A stretch of 64,000 nucleotides of DNA, taken from assembly GCA_020634575.1 (NCBI GenBank), contig JACKBM010000007.1, positions 62,001 through 126,000 of the forward strand. The letters run 5' to 3'. Under the pieces are notes generated by a model. The model had not been told where the DNA came from. It did not search any database and worked only from the letters and a program-made list of their open reading frames with translations. The position numbers and the translations under genes are program-made. This document shows positions 17,818 through 26,254 of the stretch, one piece after another. This stretch comes from Ardenticatenales bacterium (lineage in GTDB: Bacteria; Chloroflexota; Anaerolineae; Promineifilales; Promineifilaceae). The first letter of the stretch is position 1; each line of letters begins with the position of its first letter.

Positions 17818-19029
17818 ATGACCATCCTGACCAATTATCAGCAATTTGACGGCCTCCATTGGAGACCGGCACCCGTCCGCAACTACCTGGATTATGTGGG
17901 GTAAAGGCGCCGCACACCGGCCAGCCTACTGGCGAGGCCCTGCTCATGGGGGTGAGCGGTGGCGCTGTCATGGGCTACTTTTCGTTCAGCTACTAGAAGG
18001 TATCCGCCTATGGCCCGGCTGCTGACCCGCAACACGTTTGACCCCTGGGACACCATGCTCTCCCGCCTGGGCATCGTCCAGGATATCGCCCATACCGCTA
18101 TAGCCGGAAAAAGGCGTCGCCAACCTGGAGCGACCGGCTGGAAAGCGGCGTGCCGGCCATCGTCTGGGGCTGACCATTTCAGCCTGCCCTACAACAATCT
18201 GCCACGCTGGACCCGGGCATGTGGGCGATGTTCCCGATTCTGGTCTATGGTTATGATGAGGCGGCTGAGGTTGTCCACATCGCCGATGGCCCGTTCGTTC
18301 CTCTGACGATTTCCCCGGCAACGCTGGCGTCCGCGCGCAGACGCGCGTCAAAAAAGGACAAGTTCCGCATCATCACCTGGAACCTCCGGTGCCGGACAAG
18401 TTGCCAGCGGCGGTACAGGCCGGTATCTGGGACACGATCAAGCTGTTTACCGAGAAGCCGCCCAAGGCTCACGCAATAATTTGGCTTGCAGAACTTATCA
18501 ATGGTGGATTCAACTGTTGACCCGGCCGCGAACCCGGCTCAGTTGGGCCAAGGAGTTTCCGGCCGGTCGCGCCATGTTGGCCAGCCTGACCAGCCAGTTC
18601 GACGACATCCACACCTTTGGCAAAGGACAGCCCGGCGGAGCGCCGATGTATGCTGATTTTCTGGCGGAAGCGGCATTGATTCTGGACCGGCTGGTCCTCA
18701 ACGACGTCGCCGCCCAATTCCGCCGGAGCAGCGCAGCTTGGCGGAATTAGGCACCATTCTGCTGCCGGACAGCCACCCCAGCTCGCCGAATGCCGGCATC
18801 TTATCGAAGCCAATCACCGGCTGTTCCTGGACGGCGGCGGGGGCAACCCTGGCCGAGCGCCAGGCCAATTCCGAAGCGGAAGGCCGCCCTGCGCGACCAG
18901 CTCACGGCCGATTTTGGCCTGACTGAAGCGGAGGTCGTCGCCTTCCGCGAACGCATTGCGGCCCAGGTCCAGCGCATTCACGACATCGAGGCTGACGCCA
19001 TTCAGCAGTTGAAGGCGGCAATGGCTTGA
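17818..19029 (+). pseudogene. Frameshifted BtrH/DUF4872-like protein
   Basis: An ATG at 17818 with GGGAG upstream opens MTILTNYQQFDGLHW, after which the reading frame breaks many times. Recoverable pieces in order are GVSGGAVMGYFSFSY, MARLLTRNTFDPWDTMLSRL, GIVQDIAHTA, ADHFSLPYNNLP, MWAMFPILVYGYDEAAEVVH, VPLTISPATLASAR, KKDKFRII and RDQLTADFGLTEAEVVAFRE. The last piece leads in frame into IAAQVQRIHDIEADAIQQLK and a stop at 19029. This is the architecture of proteins with a BtrH N-terminal cysteine-peptidase-like domain followed by DUF4872. At least five indels are needed. Related intact proteins are putative peptidases or acyltransferases acting on small substrates. Confidence 0.75.
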
Positions 19030-19057
19030 TCATCAAAGCAAAAATGGAGGAAAGTTT

Positions 19058-19440
19058 ATGGATCTGGGTGAGTTTTTACCCTGTCTGAACGTTCGGGACC
19101 TGGAAGCGTCCATTCAATTTTACGAAACAATCGGTTTCCGGCTGATTGAGGATGGGCGGGCCGAAAATTGGGCGGTGCTGCAGCACAACAATATGGCCGT
19201 CGCCCTCTACCAGGGCCACATCAGGGAGAACCTGATCAACTTCCCGCGGCGGCGACATCCGCGAGATCGGCGAAGCCCCTGGCGAACAAGGGTATCGAGT
19301 TTTCGATGCCGCCGACGGAACATGACGATGGCTCCTGGAACGCCGAAATCCGCGACCCGGATGGCAATGCGATCTTCTTCAACACGTTCCCGGCGGAACG
19401 GGCGAGGTATATGCGCGACGGAAAATTGATTGATTATTAG
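19058..19440 (+). pseudogene. Frameshifted VOC/glyoxalase-fold protein
   Basis: The first frame (ATG 19058, after GGAGG) reads MDLGEFLPCLNVRDLEASIQ and FYETIGFRLIEDGRAENWAV, the typical N-terminal half of a single VOC domain. Near 19245-19280 two one-base indels shift the frame, and the second half continues as NKGIEFSMPP, WNAEIRDPDGNAIFFNTFP and ends at 19440. Together the pieces would make a normal VOC protein of about 127 residues. With the indels it is a pseudogene, immediately downstream of another one, and it may have been part of the same operon. Confidence 0.8.
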
Positions 19441-19478
19441 GGCGTTGCGAACAGCTGCTAGAAGAATTGCAATACCCC

Positions 19479-19515
19479 TTGACTGCCGTACGTCCAGATG
19501 CTATTGTGTACGGCA
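19479..19515 (+). promoter_or_regulatory. Promoter and palindromic operator of the toxin-antitoxin pair
   Basis: TTGACT (19479-19484) and TATTGT (19502-19507) are 17 bases apart. The inverted repeat TGCCGTAC (19484-19491) and GTACGGCA (19508-19515) covers the spacer and -10 region. RHH antitoxins commonly repress their own operon from such a palindrome. Confidence 0.65.
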
Positions 19516-19527
19516 AGAGGTGCACTA

Positions 19528-19773
19528 ATGGAAACTACGAAAATGACGGTACGGGTGCCTAAAGAGTTGCTAGAGCAGGCAAAGCAATATGCCCGTGAAC
19601 ATGACACGACGATTACCAGGCTAGTCACCGCGTTTCTTGACCAGATTACGGCCACGGATGATCCCTTTGTAGATGCACCAATTGTCAAACGCCTGTCCGG
19701 ATCATTGTCAGCCAATGTATCGATAGACGATTACCGGCGCCACCTGGATGAGAAGTATGGCCGCGCCGATTAA
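19528..19773 (+). CDS. Ribbon-helix-helix antitoxin (CopG/DUF6364-like)
   Basis: The 81-residue protein begins METTKMTVRVPKELLEQAKQ, a beta strand followed by a helix as in ribbon-helix-helix DNA-binding proteins, then YAREHDTTITRLVTAFLDQ as the second helix. The C-terminal half (VSIDDYRRHLDEKYGRAD) is probably the toxin-binding tail. The ATG at 19528 keeps the RHH strand near the N-terminus; ten extra upstream codons would run through the operator. It overlaps the PIN toxin gene, as in VapBC-type modules. It likely neutralises the toxin and represses the operon through the palindrome at 19484-19515. Confidence 0.85.
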   Translation: METTKMTVRVPKELLEQAKQYAREHDTTITRLVTAFLDQITATDDPFVDAPIVKRLSGSLSANVSIDDYRRHLDEKYGRAD

Positions 19774-20182
19774 GGTCCTCATCGACCTTAATATCATCCT
19801 CGATACATTACAGAGAAGAGAACCCCATTTCACAGACTCCGCACAAGTTTTGGCTCTTGCAGAAGTGGGCACAATTACAGGACTCGTTGCGGCACACTCC
19901 TGGACCACCCTGTTTTATCTTTACGCCAAAGATAAATCAGGCGACCTGGCTCGCGTTCACCTGACTGAATTGCTGCAATTCCTTGCCGTAGCTTCGATTG
20001 ACCAGGCAGTCGTTGAGCAGGCCCTGAACCTACCATACCGTGACTTTGAAGATGCCGTGCAAATGATGGCTGGGGTAAGGGCTGGCGCAGATTATCTACT
20101 GACCAGAAATGTGAAGGATTTCAAGGCTGGCCCACTGCCAGTGTTACAGCCAACCGAATTACTGACCCTGATAGGCAGATAA
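19757..20182 (+). CDS. PIN-domain toxin (VapC-like ribonuclease)
   Basis: The 141-residue protein reads IKVLIDLNIILDTLQRRE at the N-terminus, supplying the first acidic residue of the PIN site. Later motifs are LPYRDFEDAVQMMAGV and GADYLLTRNVKDFK, which supply the conserved acidic residues. PIN toxins cleave RNA using Mg2+ held by these residues. It overlaps the antitoxin gene by 17 bases and shares its promoter. An in-frame ATG three codons upstream (19748) is equally possible. Neighbouring pseudogenes suggest this locus is in flux, typical for toxin-antitoxin pairs. Confidence 0.88.
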   Translation: MAAPIKVLIDLNIILDTLQRREPHFTDSAQVLALAEVGTITGLVAAHSWTTLFYLYAKDKSGDLARVHLTELLQFLAVASIDQAVVEQALNLPYRDFEDAVQMMAGVRAGADYLLTRNVKDFKAGPLPVLQPTELLTLIGR

Positions 20183-20227
20183 ATCTTTGCGGTAGCCGGC
20201 AGATATCTGCGCAATGGCAACTTGCTA

Positions 20228-22093
20228 TTAGGGAGTCGTAATCAGCGGCAGAAAGACGCGGTATTGGAAGTCGCTCTGCTCGAGTTGCAGCAGGCCACCC
20301 TGCTGATCAGCGACCAGGAGCTGGGCGCCGGAGGGCAGAATCGAGTCGGCGACGCCGGCGCTGTCAAACGTGGCCTGCAACTTGAACTCCGTTGTCTCCA
20401 GAATGGCCACGCCGGCTTCGCCCAGGGCCACATAGAGCTGGTCAGCCTGCACGGCAACGCCGCGCACCTGGCCCGGCAACGACAGATAATCTTCGACGAT
20501 GATGTGGTTCAGATTGCGCACATCCACTAGCTGCAGCCCCTGCCAGTCCGCGATGTACAGCCGGCCGCCGGCTACGGTCAGGTCGACGGCAAAACCGGGC
20601 GTGGGCACGTTGTAGCGGTAATGGATTTCGCCAGGTTCCACGAGCGCCAGGATCTCCACACCCTGCTGATTGGCGATGTAGACGTAGCCGCCAGCCACCT
20701 CAACCGCCATTACCTCAAACAAGCTGGCGTAATGGTCTAGCAGTTGAGGCTGGCCCGGCACGGCGATATCGAACAGGTAAAGCCCGCCCATACGGGCAGC
20801 CACCAGCAGATAGTGGTCGTAAATTGTGAGGGCGACAGCCGCACCATCCAGGTTGAACTGAGCGACAAACTGGGGAGCCAGCGGGTTTTGGATGTTGACG
20901 GTCAGCAGACCGGCCGGTCCCCCCGCCACATAAGCATAATCCCCGTCCACAACCAGGTCTGCGGCATTCCCGGGCAGCGCCAGGCGCACCGGATTCATAA
21001 CTGCCTGCCTGGGCATAACCTGCAACCCCTGATGGCCGCTGGCAGCAAACAAGAAGTTACCCCGGGCTGCGACAGCCTCGATACGTGAGGGTAATATCCA
21101 TTCAGCGACTGGCACGGCCGGCCCATTGGTCGGCTGCTCGAGCCACAGCAAGCCATCCTCTTCACTGCCCAGCAGAAGCTGATCCTGCCAGAAGGCCAGG
21201 ACGGCGATAGGGCCAAGGTCGGCAGCGATGGTGGTGAGCGCCGGCTGGCCAGCTTCGCTGAGGTCCAGGGCCAGCAGGGCGCCATCGGACCGGGCAAGCC
21301 AGGCCATCTCACCCAGGCTGCCCCAGGCCGAGAGGCCAGTCAGGGAAGGTAGCTCCGCCTGCCAGGCCAATGCCCCGCCCGGCTGGTTGGCATAGAGCTG
21401 GATACCGCCGTCCACACCAGCGTCAACCAAAACGGTGTCACCGGCGACCAGCAGATCCCAGGCGGTCACAGCCGCGCTCCCCATGAGGTGGGGCTGCCCG
21501 GCGCCTTGCATTTGCAACCGCTGCACACCGGCAAAACCCAGGCCTATCAGAACATCCTCGCCCAGACCGGTTACGGCCAGCACCGGACCCGGTTGATAGA
21601 TGGCAGCGGGGCTGCTGATACCGGCCGGTAAGGCAAACGTCAATAAACCGCCCGACCAGTCTGCCAGGTAAAGCCAATCCGCCTGACGGTGCAGGCGGGC
21701 GGCGAAACCAGGCGTATCAAATTGCTCTACGATGGTGATGTCAGCAGGGTTGGTGATGTCCAGTTTGTAGAGACCGGCGTAGCCAGCGGCAACATAGGCA
21801 TATCCATCCACCAGTAATAGCCCCTCGACGATCCCGCCGAGAACCGGAGAATAGCCCACCTGCTGGGCCTCACCCAAACCAGTCATGGCCAGGCTGTAGA
21901 GGCGTGGTCCCTGGGCCACAAAGGCCAGGTCGCCGTCAAAGGCGATGGCGGTGACGGCGCCGCCGACCTGATCAAGCACTTGCATTGCAGCGACGCCAGC
22001 CAGCTCAGGAGCAGCGGCACTGGCCGGCTCAGTGTGAGCCAGACAGGCCAGCAGGCCAAGAGCGAAGAGCAGCGTCAGCAGGTGTTTCATCAA
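20228..22093 (-). CDS. Secreted LVIVD-repeat beta-propeller protein
   Basis: The 621-residue protein opens with a signal peptide (MMKHLLTLLFALGLLACLAH, ending near AAA). Many LVIVD-type repeats follow, recognisable as YVAAGYAGLYKLDITNPADI, YVAGGPAGLLTVNIQNPLAP and LYIADWQGLQLVDVRNLNH. Such repeats form seven-bladed propellers used for surface binding; no catalytic residues are apparent. It ends in SDFQYRVFLPLITTP, a C-terminal tail resembling that of the S8 protease at 39197. It stands alone on the minus strand and its ligand is unknown. A strong hairpin terminator for the upstream small membrane gene lies between the two genes. Confidence 0.88.
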   Translation of the reverse strand: MMKHLLTLLFALGLLACLAHTEPASAAAPELAGVAAMQVLDQVGGAVTAIAFDGDLAFVAQGPRLYSLAMTGLGEAQQVGYSPVLGGIVEGLLLVDGYAYVAAGYAGLYKLDITNPADITIVEQFDTPGFAARLHRQADWLYLADWSGGLLTFALPAGISSPAAIYQPGPVLAVTGLGEDVLIGLGFAGVQRLQMQGAGQPHLMGSAAVTAWDLLVAGDTVLVDAGVDGGIQLYANQPGGALAWQAELPSLTGLSAWGSLGEMAWLARSDGALLALDLSEAGQPALTTIAADLGPIAVLAFWQDQLLLGSEEDGLLWLEQPTNGPAVPVAEWILPSRIEAVAARGNFLFAASGHQGLQVMPRQAVMNPVRLALPGNAADLVVDGDYAYVAGGPAGLLTVNIQNPLAPQFVAQFNLDGAAVALTIYDHYLLVAARMGGLYLFDIAVPGQPQLLDHYASLFEVMAVEVAGGYVYIANQQGVEILALVEPGEIHYRYNVPTPGFAVDLTVAGGRLYIADWQGLQLVDVRNLNHIIVEDYLSLPGQVRGVAVQADQLYVALGEAGVAILETTEFKLQATFDSAGVADSILPSGAQLLVADQQGGLLQLEQSDFQYRVFLPLITTP

Positions 22094-22207
22094 AATAGCC
22101 GTTGGGTACTAATTTTACATGGACAGCTGCCTAAAACATAGTGTTTGTTCCTTACACTCAGGGTTACAGATAGGAGGAATTGGCTAGGTATTTGGTACTG
22201 GTCTGGC

Positions 22208-22265
22208 AAAAAAAGACCACCGGCCGGTTTCAGGGTAAGAGCCATTCCCTGAAACCGGCCGGTGG
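22208..22265 (-). terminator. Rho-independent terminator with 19-bp stem containing ACCGGCCGGT
   Basis: Positions 22217-22235 and 22247-22265 are perfect reverse complements of 19 bases with an 11-base loop. Read on the minus strand the stem is followed by GGTCTTTTTTTTGCC, a good U-tract. It would terminate the small membrane-protein gene at 22334-22558. Each arm contains one exact ACCGGCCGGT. Confidence 0.85.
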
Positions 22266-22333
22266 CCTATAGTGGAAAAGATGAATTGCTGGCCGGTTGT
22301 CGTCAGGCGACAACCAGATGGCAAATCAGCCTG

Positions 22334-22558
22334 TTACCCCTTGCGCATACTGCGGCCCGGCAAGCCGCTGGGCCGAACGGGCGAACGCAGCAGCCAGCGT
22401 GACGGGTCAATTTCCTGAGTGGCGGCGGCCGTTTTCTCTGCCGGCGGCGGCGCCAGGAACCTGTCAAAAACGCCAGCATCCCAGAGGGCGACCAGCATCA
22501 CGAACAGGGTCACAAACGGCACACTGTAAAGCAAAACGGTAATTGTAAGTTCACTCAT
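22334..22558 (-). CDS. Small single-span membrane protein of unknown function
   Basis: The 74-residue product starts MSELTITVLLYSVPFVTLFV and has one membrane helix through about residue 30. A short tail with Pro/Ala-rich APPPAEKTAAATQEIDPSRW and a basic end (RSMRKG) follows. The ATG at 22558 has GGGAG upstream; the longer reading to 22615 crosses the ribosome binding site. Nothing in the sequence identifies a family. A clear terminator downstream supports it as a real transcription unit. Confidence 0.6.
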   Translation of the reverse strand: MSELTITVLLYSVPFVTLFVMLVALWDAGVFDRFLAPPPAEKTAAATQEIDPSRWLLRSPVRPSGLPGRSMRKG

Positions 22559-22778
22559 CTTCTTACTCCCATCTTTCCGGCCCGCATTGACTACAAGTGT
22601 CGGGTCGGGCCTCATGACGTAAAGCTACTGTAGCGGCAGTAGGGGGCGGCCATGTTGTTGCAATTGCCAGGCTACCTGTAGCCTGTTTAACGAAACCCGT
22701 GAAGAGAGCGTGAAATATGGGATGATGGGGCCAGTTACGATACCATTAGCCCCAAACTGAGCAGAAGAGGTTAAGCAA

Positions 22779-23540
22779 ATGGATTTTACAGGCAAAGTGG
22801 TCCTGGTAACGGGCGGCTCGCGCGGCATCGGCCGGGCAGTGGCCCTGGATTTTGCCCGGCGCGGCGCGACTGTGGCGGTGCATTACAACAGCAATCGGGC
22901 GGCGGCTGACGAGACAATCGGGTTGTTACCGGCCGGAAATCACATTGTCGTCCAGGCCGAGCTGGCCGACCCGGCGGCGATTCAGCAGATGGTGCAGACG
23001 GTAGCGGCGCAGTTGGGCCGGTTGGACATTCTGGTTAATAACGCCGGCATCTACGAAGACCATCGCATTATGGATGTGGATTATGCCGCCTGGCAGGCCA
23101 GTTGGGGGCGGATCATCGATGTGAATCTGCTGGGCGCGGCCAATGCCGCTTATTGCGCCGCCCAGGTGATGCGCCATCAAGCCACAGGCGGGCGCATCGT
23201 CAACGTCTCCTCCCGCGGCGCGTTCCGCGGCGAGCCGACCGCCCCGGCTTATGGCGCCAGCAAGGCCGGCATGAACGCGATGGGCCAATCCCTGGCCAAG
23301 GCCCTGGCGCCGTACAACATCTTTGTTGGCACGGTGGCGCCGGGGTACGTGGAGACTGATATGGCGGCGGAGCATCTGGCCAGCCCAGCCGGGCAGTTCA
23401 CCATCAACGAAAGCCCGCTCAAACGAGTCGCCAAACCCGAAGAGGTCGCCTATGCCGTCGTCTTCCTGGCATCGGAAGGCTCCCAATTCATGACCGGCGC
23501 CATCCTGGATGTTAACGGCGCCTCCTACCTGAGAACCTGA
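22779..23540 (+). CDS. SDR family oxidoreductase (FabG-like)
   Basis: The 253-residue protein is a classical short-chain dehydrogenase. It has the NAD(P)-binding motif VVLVTGGSRGIGRAVALDFA, the NNAG motif in LDILVNNAGIY, catalytic Ser in IVNVSSRGAF and the YxxxK pair in PAYGASKAGMNAM. It ends with FMTGAILDVNGASY. Such enzymes reduce or oxidise keto/hydroxy groups; many are 3-oxoacyl-ACP reductases, but the substrate is not clear here. The nearby ABC exporter starts eight bases after the stop, so they are probably co-transcribed. Confidence 0.93.
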   Translation: MDFTGKVVLVTGGSRGIGRAVALDFARRGATVAVHYNSNRAAADETIGLLPAGNHIVVQAELADPAAIQQMVQTVAAQLGRLDILVNNAGIYEDHRIMDVDYAAWQASWGRIIDVNLLGAANAAYCAAQVMRHQATGGRIVNVSSRGAFRGEPTAPAYGASKAGMNAMGQSLAKALAPYNIFVGTVAPGYVETDMAAEHLASPAGQFTINESPLKRVAKPEEVAYAVVFLASEGSQFMTGAILDVNGASYLRT

Positions 23541-23548
23541 GCCGAACG

Positions 23549-25369
23549 ATGGGACGGAGACGAATGTTTGGCGGCCGGGGCAGCCGCGAGCAGCAGGAAG
23601 GAGCGCTGGCCCTTAATCGCGAAAATTTGCGCACCTTCTGGCGCATTTTCCAGTACGTCAAGCCGTATCGCGGCTGGCTGACTTTTGCCATTATCGCATT
23701 GACCTTCAGCTCACTGCTCAACCTGGTGCTGCCGCTGGTCATTCAGGTGGCCATCGACGATGTATTCGTGGCGGCGACCGCATCATTGGATGAGCTAAAC
23801 CGATTTGGCCTCAGCCTGTTGGTGATCTTTCTTGTCCAGGCGCTCTTCAGCTTTGGACATCATCTGGCGCTCGCATACGTGGGCGAAAAAACCATCGCCG
23901 ACATTCGTGTGGCGGTCTTCGCCCATGTGCAGATGTTGTCGCTGCGCTACTTTGGCGACAATCGAACCGGCGAGCTTGTCTCCCGGCTCACCAACGACGT
24001 TTCCCTGCTGCAACGCTCCATCTCAACCGATCTGGTCGCCCTGCTGCGCCAGGCGATCATGCTGATTGGGGCGGCTATCCTGCTCTTCTACCTCAATCTG
24101 CGGCTGACCCTGATCATCCTCACTGGCATCCCGATTATTTCGCTGCTAATCGTCTTTCTGGGCATGCGCATCCGTAAAGCGTCGCGCCAGATTCAGGATG
24201 CGTTGGCGGAGGCCGCCAATGTGATTGAGGAAACCATTGCCGGCATCCGCATCGTCAAATCGTTTGCCCGGGAGCCGTATGAGATCGGCCGGTTCCGGGA
24301 GCGGGTGAATGAGACCTTTGCGGCGGCGATGCGCCACGCGCGTATTCGGGCGGTGCTCTCGCCGGCCATCGGCTTCCTGGCCTTTATGTCGCTGACGGTG
24401 ACCATCTGGTTTGGCGGCTACGAAGTGCTGCAGGGGCGGCTCACGCCGGGTGAACTGGTCGCCTATTTCATCTACACCTTTATGGTCGCCGGCCCCGTTG
24501 CTACCCTGGCTGATCTTTATTCGCAATACCAGACGGCGCTGGGCGCCTCGGAACGCATCTTCAGCCTGCTGGACACGGTGCCGGAGATCCGGGATAGTGA
24601 GGGTAACGAACCCTTAGGCACAGTCAGAGGAGACATCCGCTTTGAACATGTCAGTTTTGATTATTCGGAGCGGGTAGCAGTGCTGCGGGAAGTCGACTTC
24701 CAGGTGGCGCCGGGCCAGGTGGTGGCGCTGGTAGGGCCAAGCGGGGCGGGTAAATCAACGCTGGTGAACCTGATTCCGCGCTTTTATGATACCGGCACCG
24801 GCCGGATCCTCATCGACGGCCGCGACATCCGCCACGTCCAGCTGCGCAGCCTGCGCGAGCAGATTGGCATCGTCCCCCAGGAAACCATTTTGTTTGCCGA
24901 CACCGTCTTCAACAACATCCGTTACGGCCGGCTGGACGCCAGCCAGGCAGACGTAGAAGCAGCGGCGCGAGCGGCGAATGCCCATGAGTTCATCTTGCAG
25001 GATTTGCCGGATGGCTACCAGACGCTGGTGGGCGAACGAGGCGTGAAGCTGAGCGGCGGCCAGCGGCAGCGGGTGGCCATTGCCCGGGCTATCCTCAAAG
25101 ACCCGCGCATCCTCATCCTGGACGAAGCCACCTCATCCCTGGACAGCGAGAGCGAAAGCCTGGTGCAGGAAGCGCTGGAGCGGCTAATGGCCGGGCGCAC
25201 CGCCTTTGTGATTGCCCACCGGCTCAGCACCATCGTCAATGCAGACTGGATCCTGGTGATGGACGACGGGCGCGTCGTGGAACAGGGCACGCACAAAACC
25301 CTGCTGACGGACGCAAGCGGCCTCTACCGCCGATTGCACGACATGCAGTTTGCCCGGGCGCTTGGGTAA
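23549..25369 (+). CDS. ABC transporter, fused permease and ATPase (MsbA/MdlB-like)
   Basis: The 606-residue half-transporter contains six membrane helices (about residues 40-320, starting YVKPYRGWLTFAIIALTFS). The ABC ATPase follows, with Walker A GPSGAGKST, Q-loop VPQETILF, signature LSGGQRQRVAIARAI, Walker B ILILDEATSSLDSESE and H-switch AHRLST. Such homodimeric exporters move lipids or drugs outward using ATP. It follows the SDR gene closely. The substrate is undetermined. Confidence 0.95.
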   Translation: MGRRRMFGGRGSREQQEGALALNRENLRTFWRIFQYVKPYRGWLTFAIIALTFSSLLNLVLPLVIQVAIDDVFVAATASLDELNRFGLSLLVIFLVQALFSFGHHLALAYVGEKTIADIRVAVFAHVQMLSLRYFGDNRTGELVSRLTNDVSLLQRSISTDLVALLRQAIMLIGAAILLFYLNLRLTLIILTGIPIISLLIVFLGMRIRKASRQIQDALAEAANVIEETIAGIRIVKSFAREPYEIGRFRERVNETFAAAMRHARIRAVLSPAIGFLAFMSLTVTIWFGGYEVLQGRLTPGELVAYFIYTFMVAGPVATLADLYSQYQTALGASERIFSLLDTVPEIRDSEGNEPLGTVRGDIRFEHVSFDYSERVAVLREVDFQVAPGQVVALVGPSGAGKSTLVNLIPRFYDTGTGRILIDGRDIRHVQLRSLREQIGIVPQETILFADTVFNNIRYGRLDASQADVEAAARAANAHEFILQDLPDGYQTLVGERGVKLSGGQRQRVAIARAILKDPRILILDEATSSLDSESESLVQEALERLMAGRTAFVIAHRLSTIVNADWILVMDDGRVVEQGTHKTLLTDASGLYRRLHDMQFARALG

Positions 25370-25413
25370 ATAAAAGCGGCGGCCGCGCAGGGCGCAAATT
25401 GGCGCAAATGGGT

Positions 25414-25824
25414 CTAGCTGAGAACGCCGGAATGATATAGCCAGCGGTTGTCGACGCGGACAAAACGGCTGCGCTCGGTGAAAGAGCCGTCGCGGCCGCC
25501 AGAGATGAGGCGAGCGCGGAATGTGACATAGCCCTCGTCTGGCTTTGACCCCCCTTCTACCTTTAGGATTGTCAAACCGTGAAAGCGAGTGCGGCGGCAA
25601 TAGCCACGCAGTTCCTGGCGCCAGCGGCGGCTATCCGGCCGGTAGCCAGGATTATCCGGAGCAGTTGTCGCCATCAGGAACTCAGGCAGATTAAGCGCAA
25701 AGGCGCTATAACGCGCCCGCATCAGCGCCAGTGGATGCGGGATAGGTTGCCCATCGTGGTAGGGCTGGCAGCAGGTGGCGTAGGGTTGGCCGGATTGGCA
25801 GGGACAGAATTCAGGGGGTTTCAT
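25414..25824 (-). CDS. YchJ-like SEC-C motif protein
   Basis: The 136-residue protein begins with a SEC-C-type zinc motif (FCPCQSGQPYATCCQPYHDG). It continues with LMRARYSAFALNLPEFLMAT, a compact NTF2-like domain containing RRTRFHGLTILKVEGG, and a C-terminal VDNRWLYHSGVLS. This is the architecture of the UPF0225/YchJ family. Function is not established. It faces the ABC transporter convergently, with 44 bases between stops. Confidence 0.9.
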   Translation of the reverse strand: MKPPEFCPCQSGQPYATCCQPYHDGQPIPHPLALMRARYSAFALNLPEFLMATTAPDNPGYRPDSRRWRQELRGYCRRTRFHGLTILKVEGGSKPDEGYVTFRARLISGGRDGSFTERSRFVRVDNRWLYHSGVLS

Positions 25825-25867
25825 AGGGGCTGCCGCTTTCTACCTCAAAACGCTTTCCAGGTCAATA

Positions 25868-26010
25868 CCCCTATGGAGCTATAGACCTTTATAGGGGGGT
25901 CCTATATGATTTAGTTAGATATCAACGAGGGTGATATCAGATTTTGCGGGCGCATAAAGGACCGGCCGGTACCGGGGTGAGCAACCAAGACCGGCCGGTC
26001 TTTTGTTTTC
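25868..26010 (+). ncRNA. Candidate structured RNA ending in a terminator hairpin
   Basis: Three inverted repeats follow one another: CCCCTAT (25868-25874) with ATAGGGG (25891-25897); GATATCA (25918-25924) with TGATATC (25932-25938); and the hairpin 25960-25970/25990-26000 (GACCGGCCGGT and its complement), followed by TTTTGTTTTC. No plus-strand gene lies just upstream, so the terminator would end an unannotated transcript. The first stem lies near the ychJ-like start on the other strand and could instead be its operator. Confidence 0.3.
25956..26010 (+). terminator. Terminator hairpin built from two ACCGGCCGGT copies
   Basis: The stem pairs 25956-25970 with 25990-26004 (AAAGG extension included, one G-U pair), with a loop of about 19 bases and a TTTTGTTTTC tail. 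Exact ACCGGCCGGT copies are at 25961-25970 and 25990-25999. Confidence 0.6.
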
Positions 26011-26104
26011 TATGCCCATCCCGCACTACCCCCTTCCACCATTTGCCACCGATACCAGATGAGAACTGAATAAGCGACCGCCGTCGCTCTGGCGGAAAAA
26101 CGCG

Positions 26105-26200
26105 CGGGCGCCGTTGAGTGTGTCATACGCGCACCCCGCTAACCTCCGGGAGGTGTTTCTGCTGTTGGCATGACAGACGCATAAAACACCTCCCGGAGGT
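26105..26200. repeat. REP-like palindromes upstream of the tyrosine transposase
   Basis: A 17-bp perfect inverted repeat (ACCTCCGGGAGGTGTTT at 26142-26158 and its complement at 26184-26200) has a 25-base loop, and each arm is itself built around CCTCCGGGAGG. Just before it, 26105-26132 is nearly identical in reverse complement to 43915-43942. The position 55 bases upstream of a REP-associated transposase suggests these are its target elements. Confidence 0.65.
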
Positions 26201-26254
26201 AGGGCGGCGCGCCAGCAACGCCAGCTATTCGTCTTTTTTCGGAGGATAACTACC

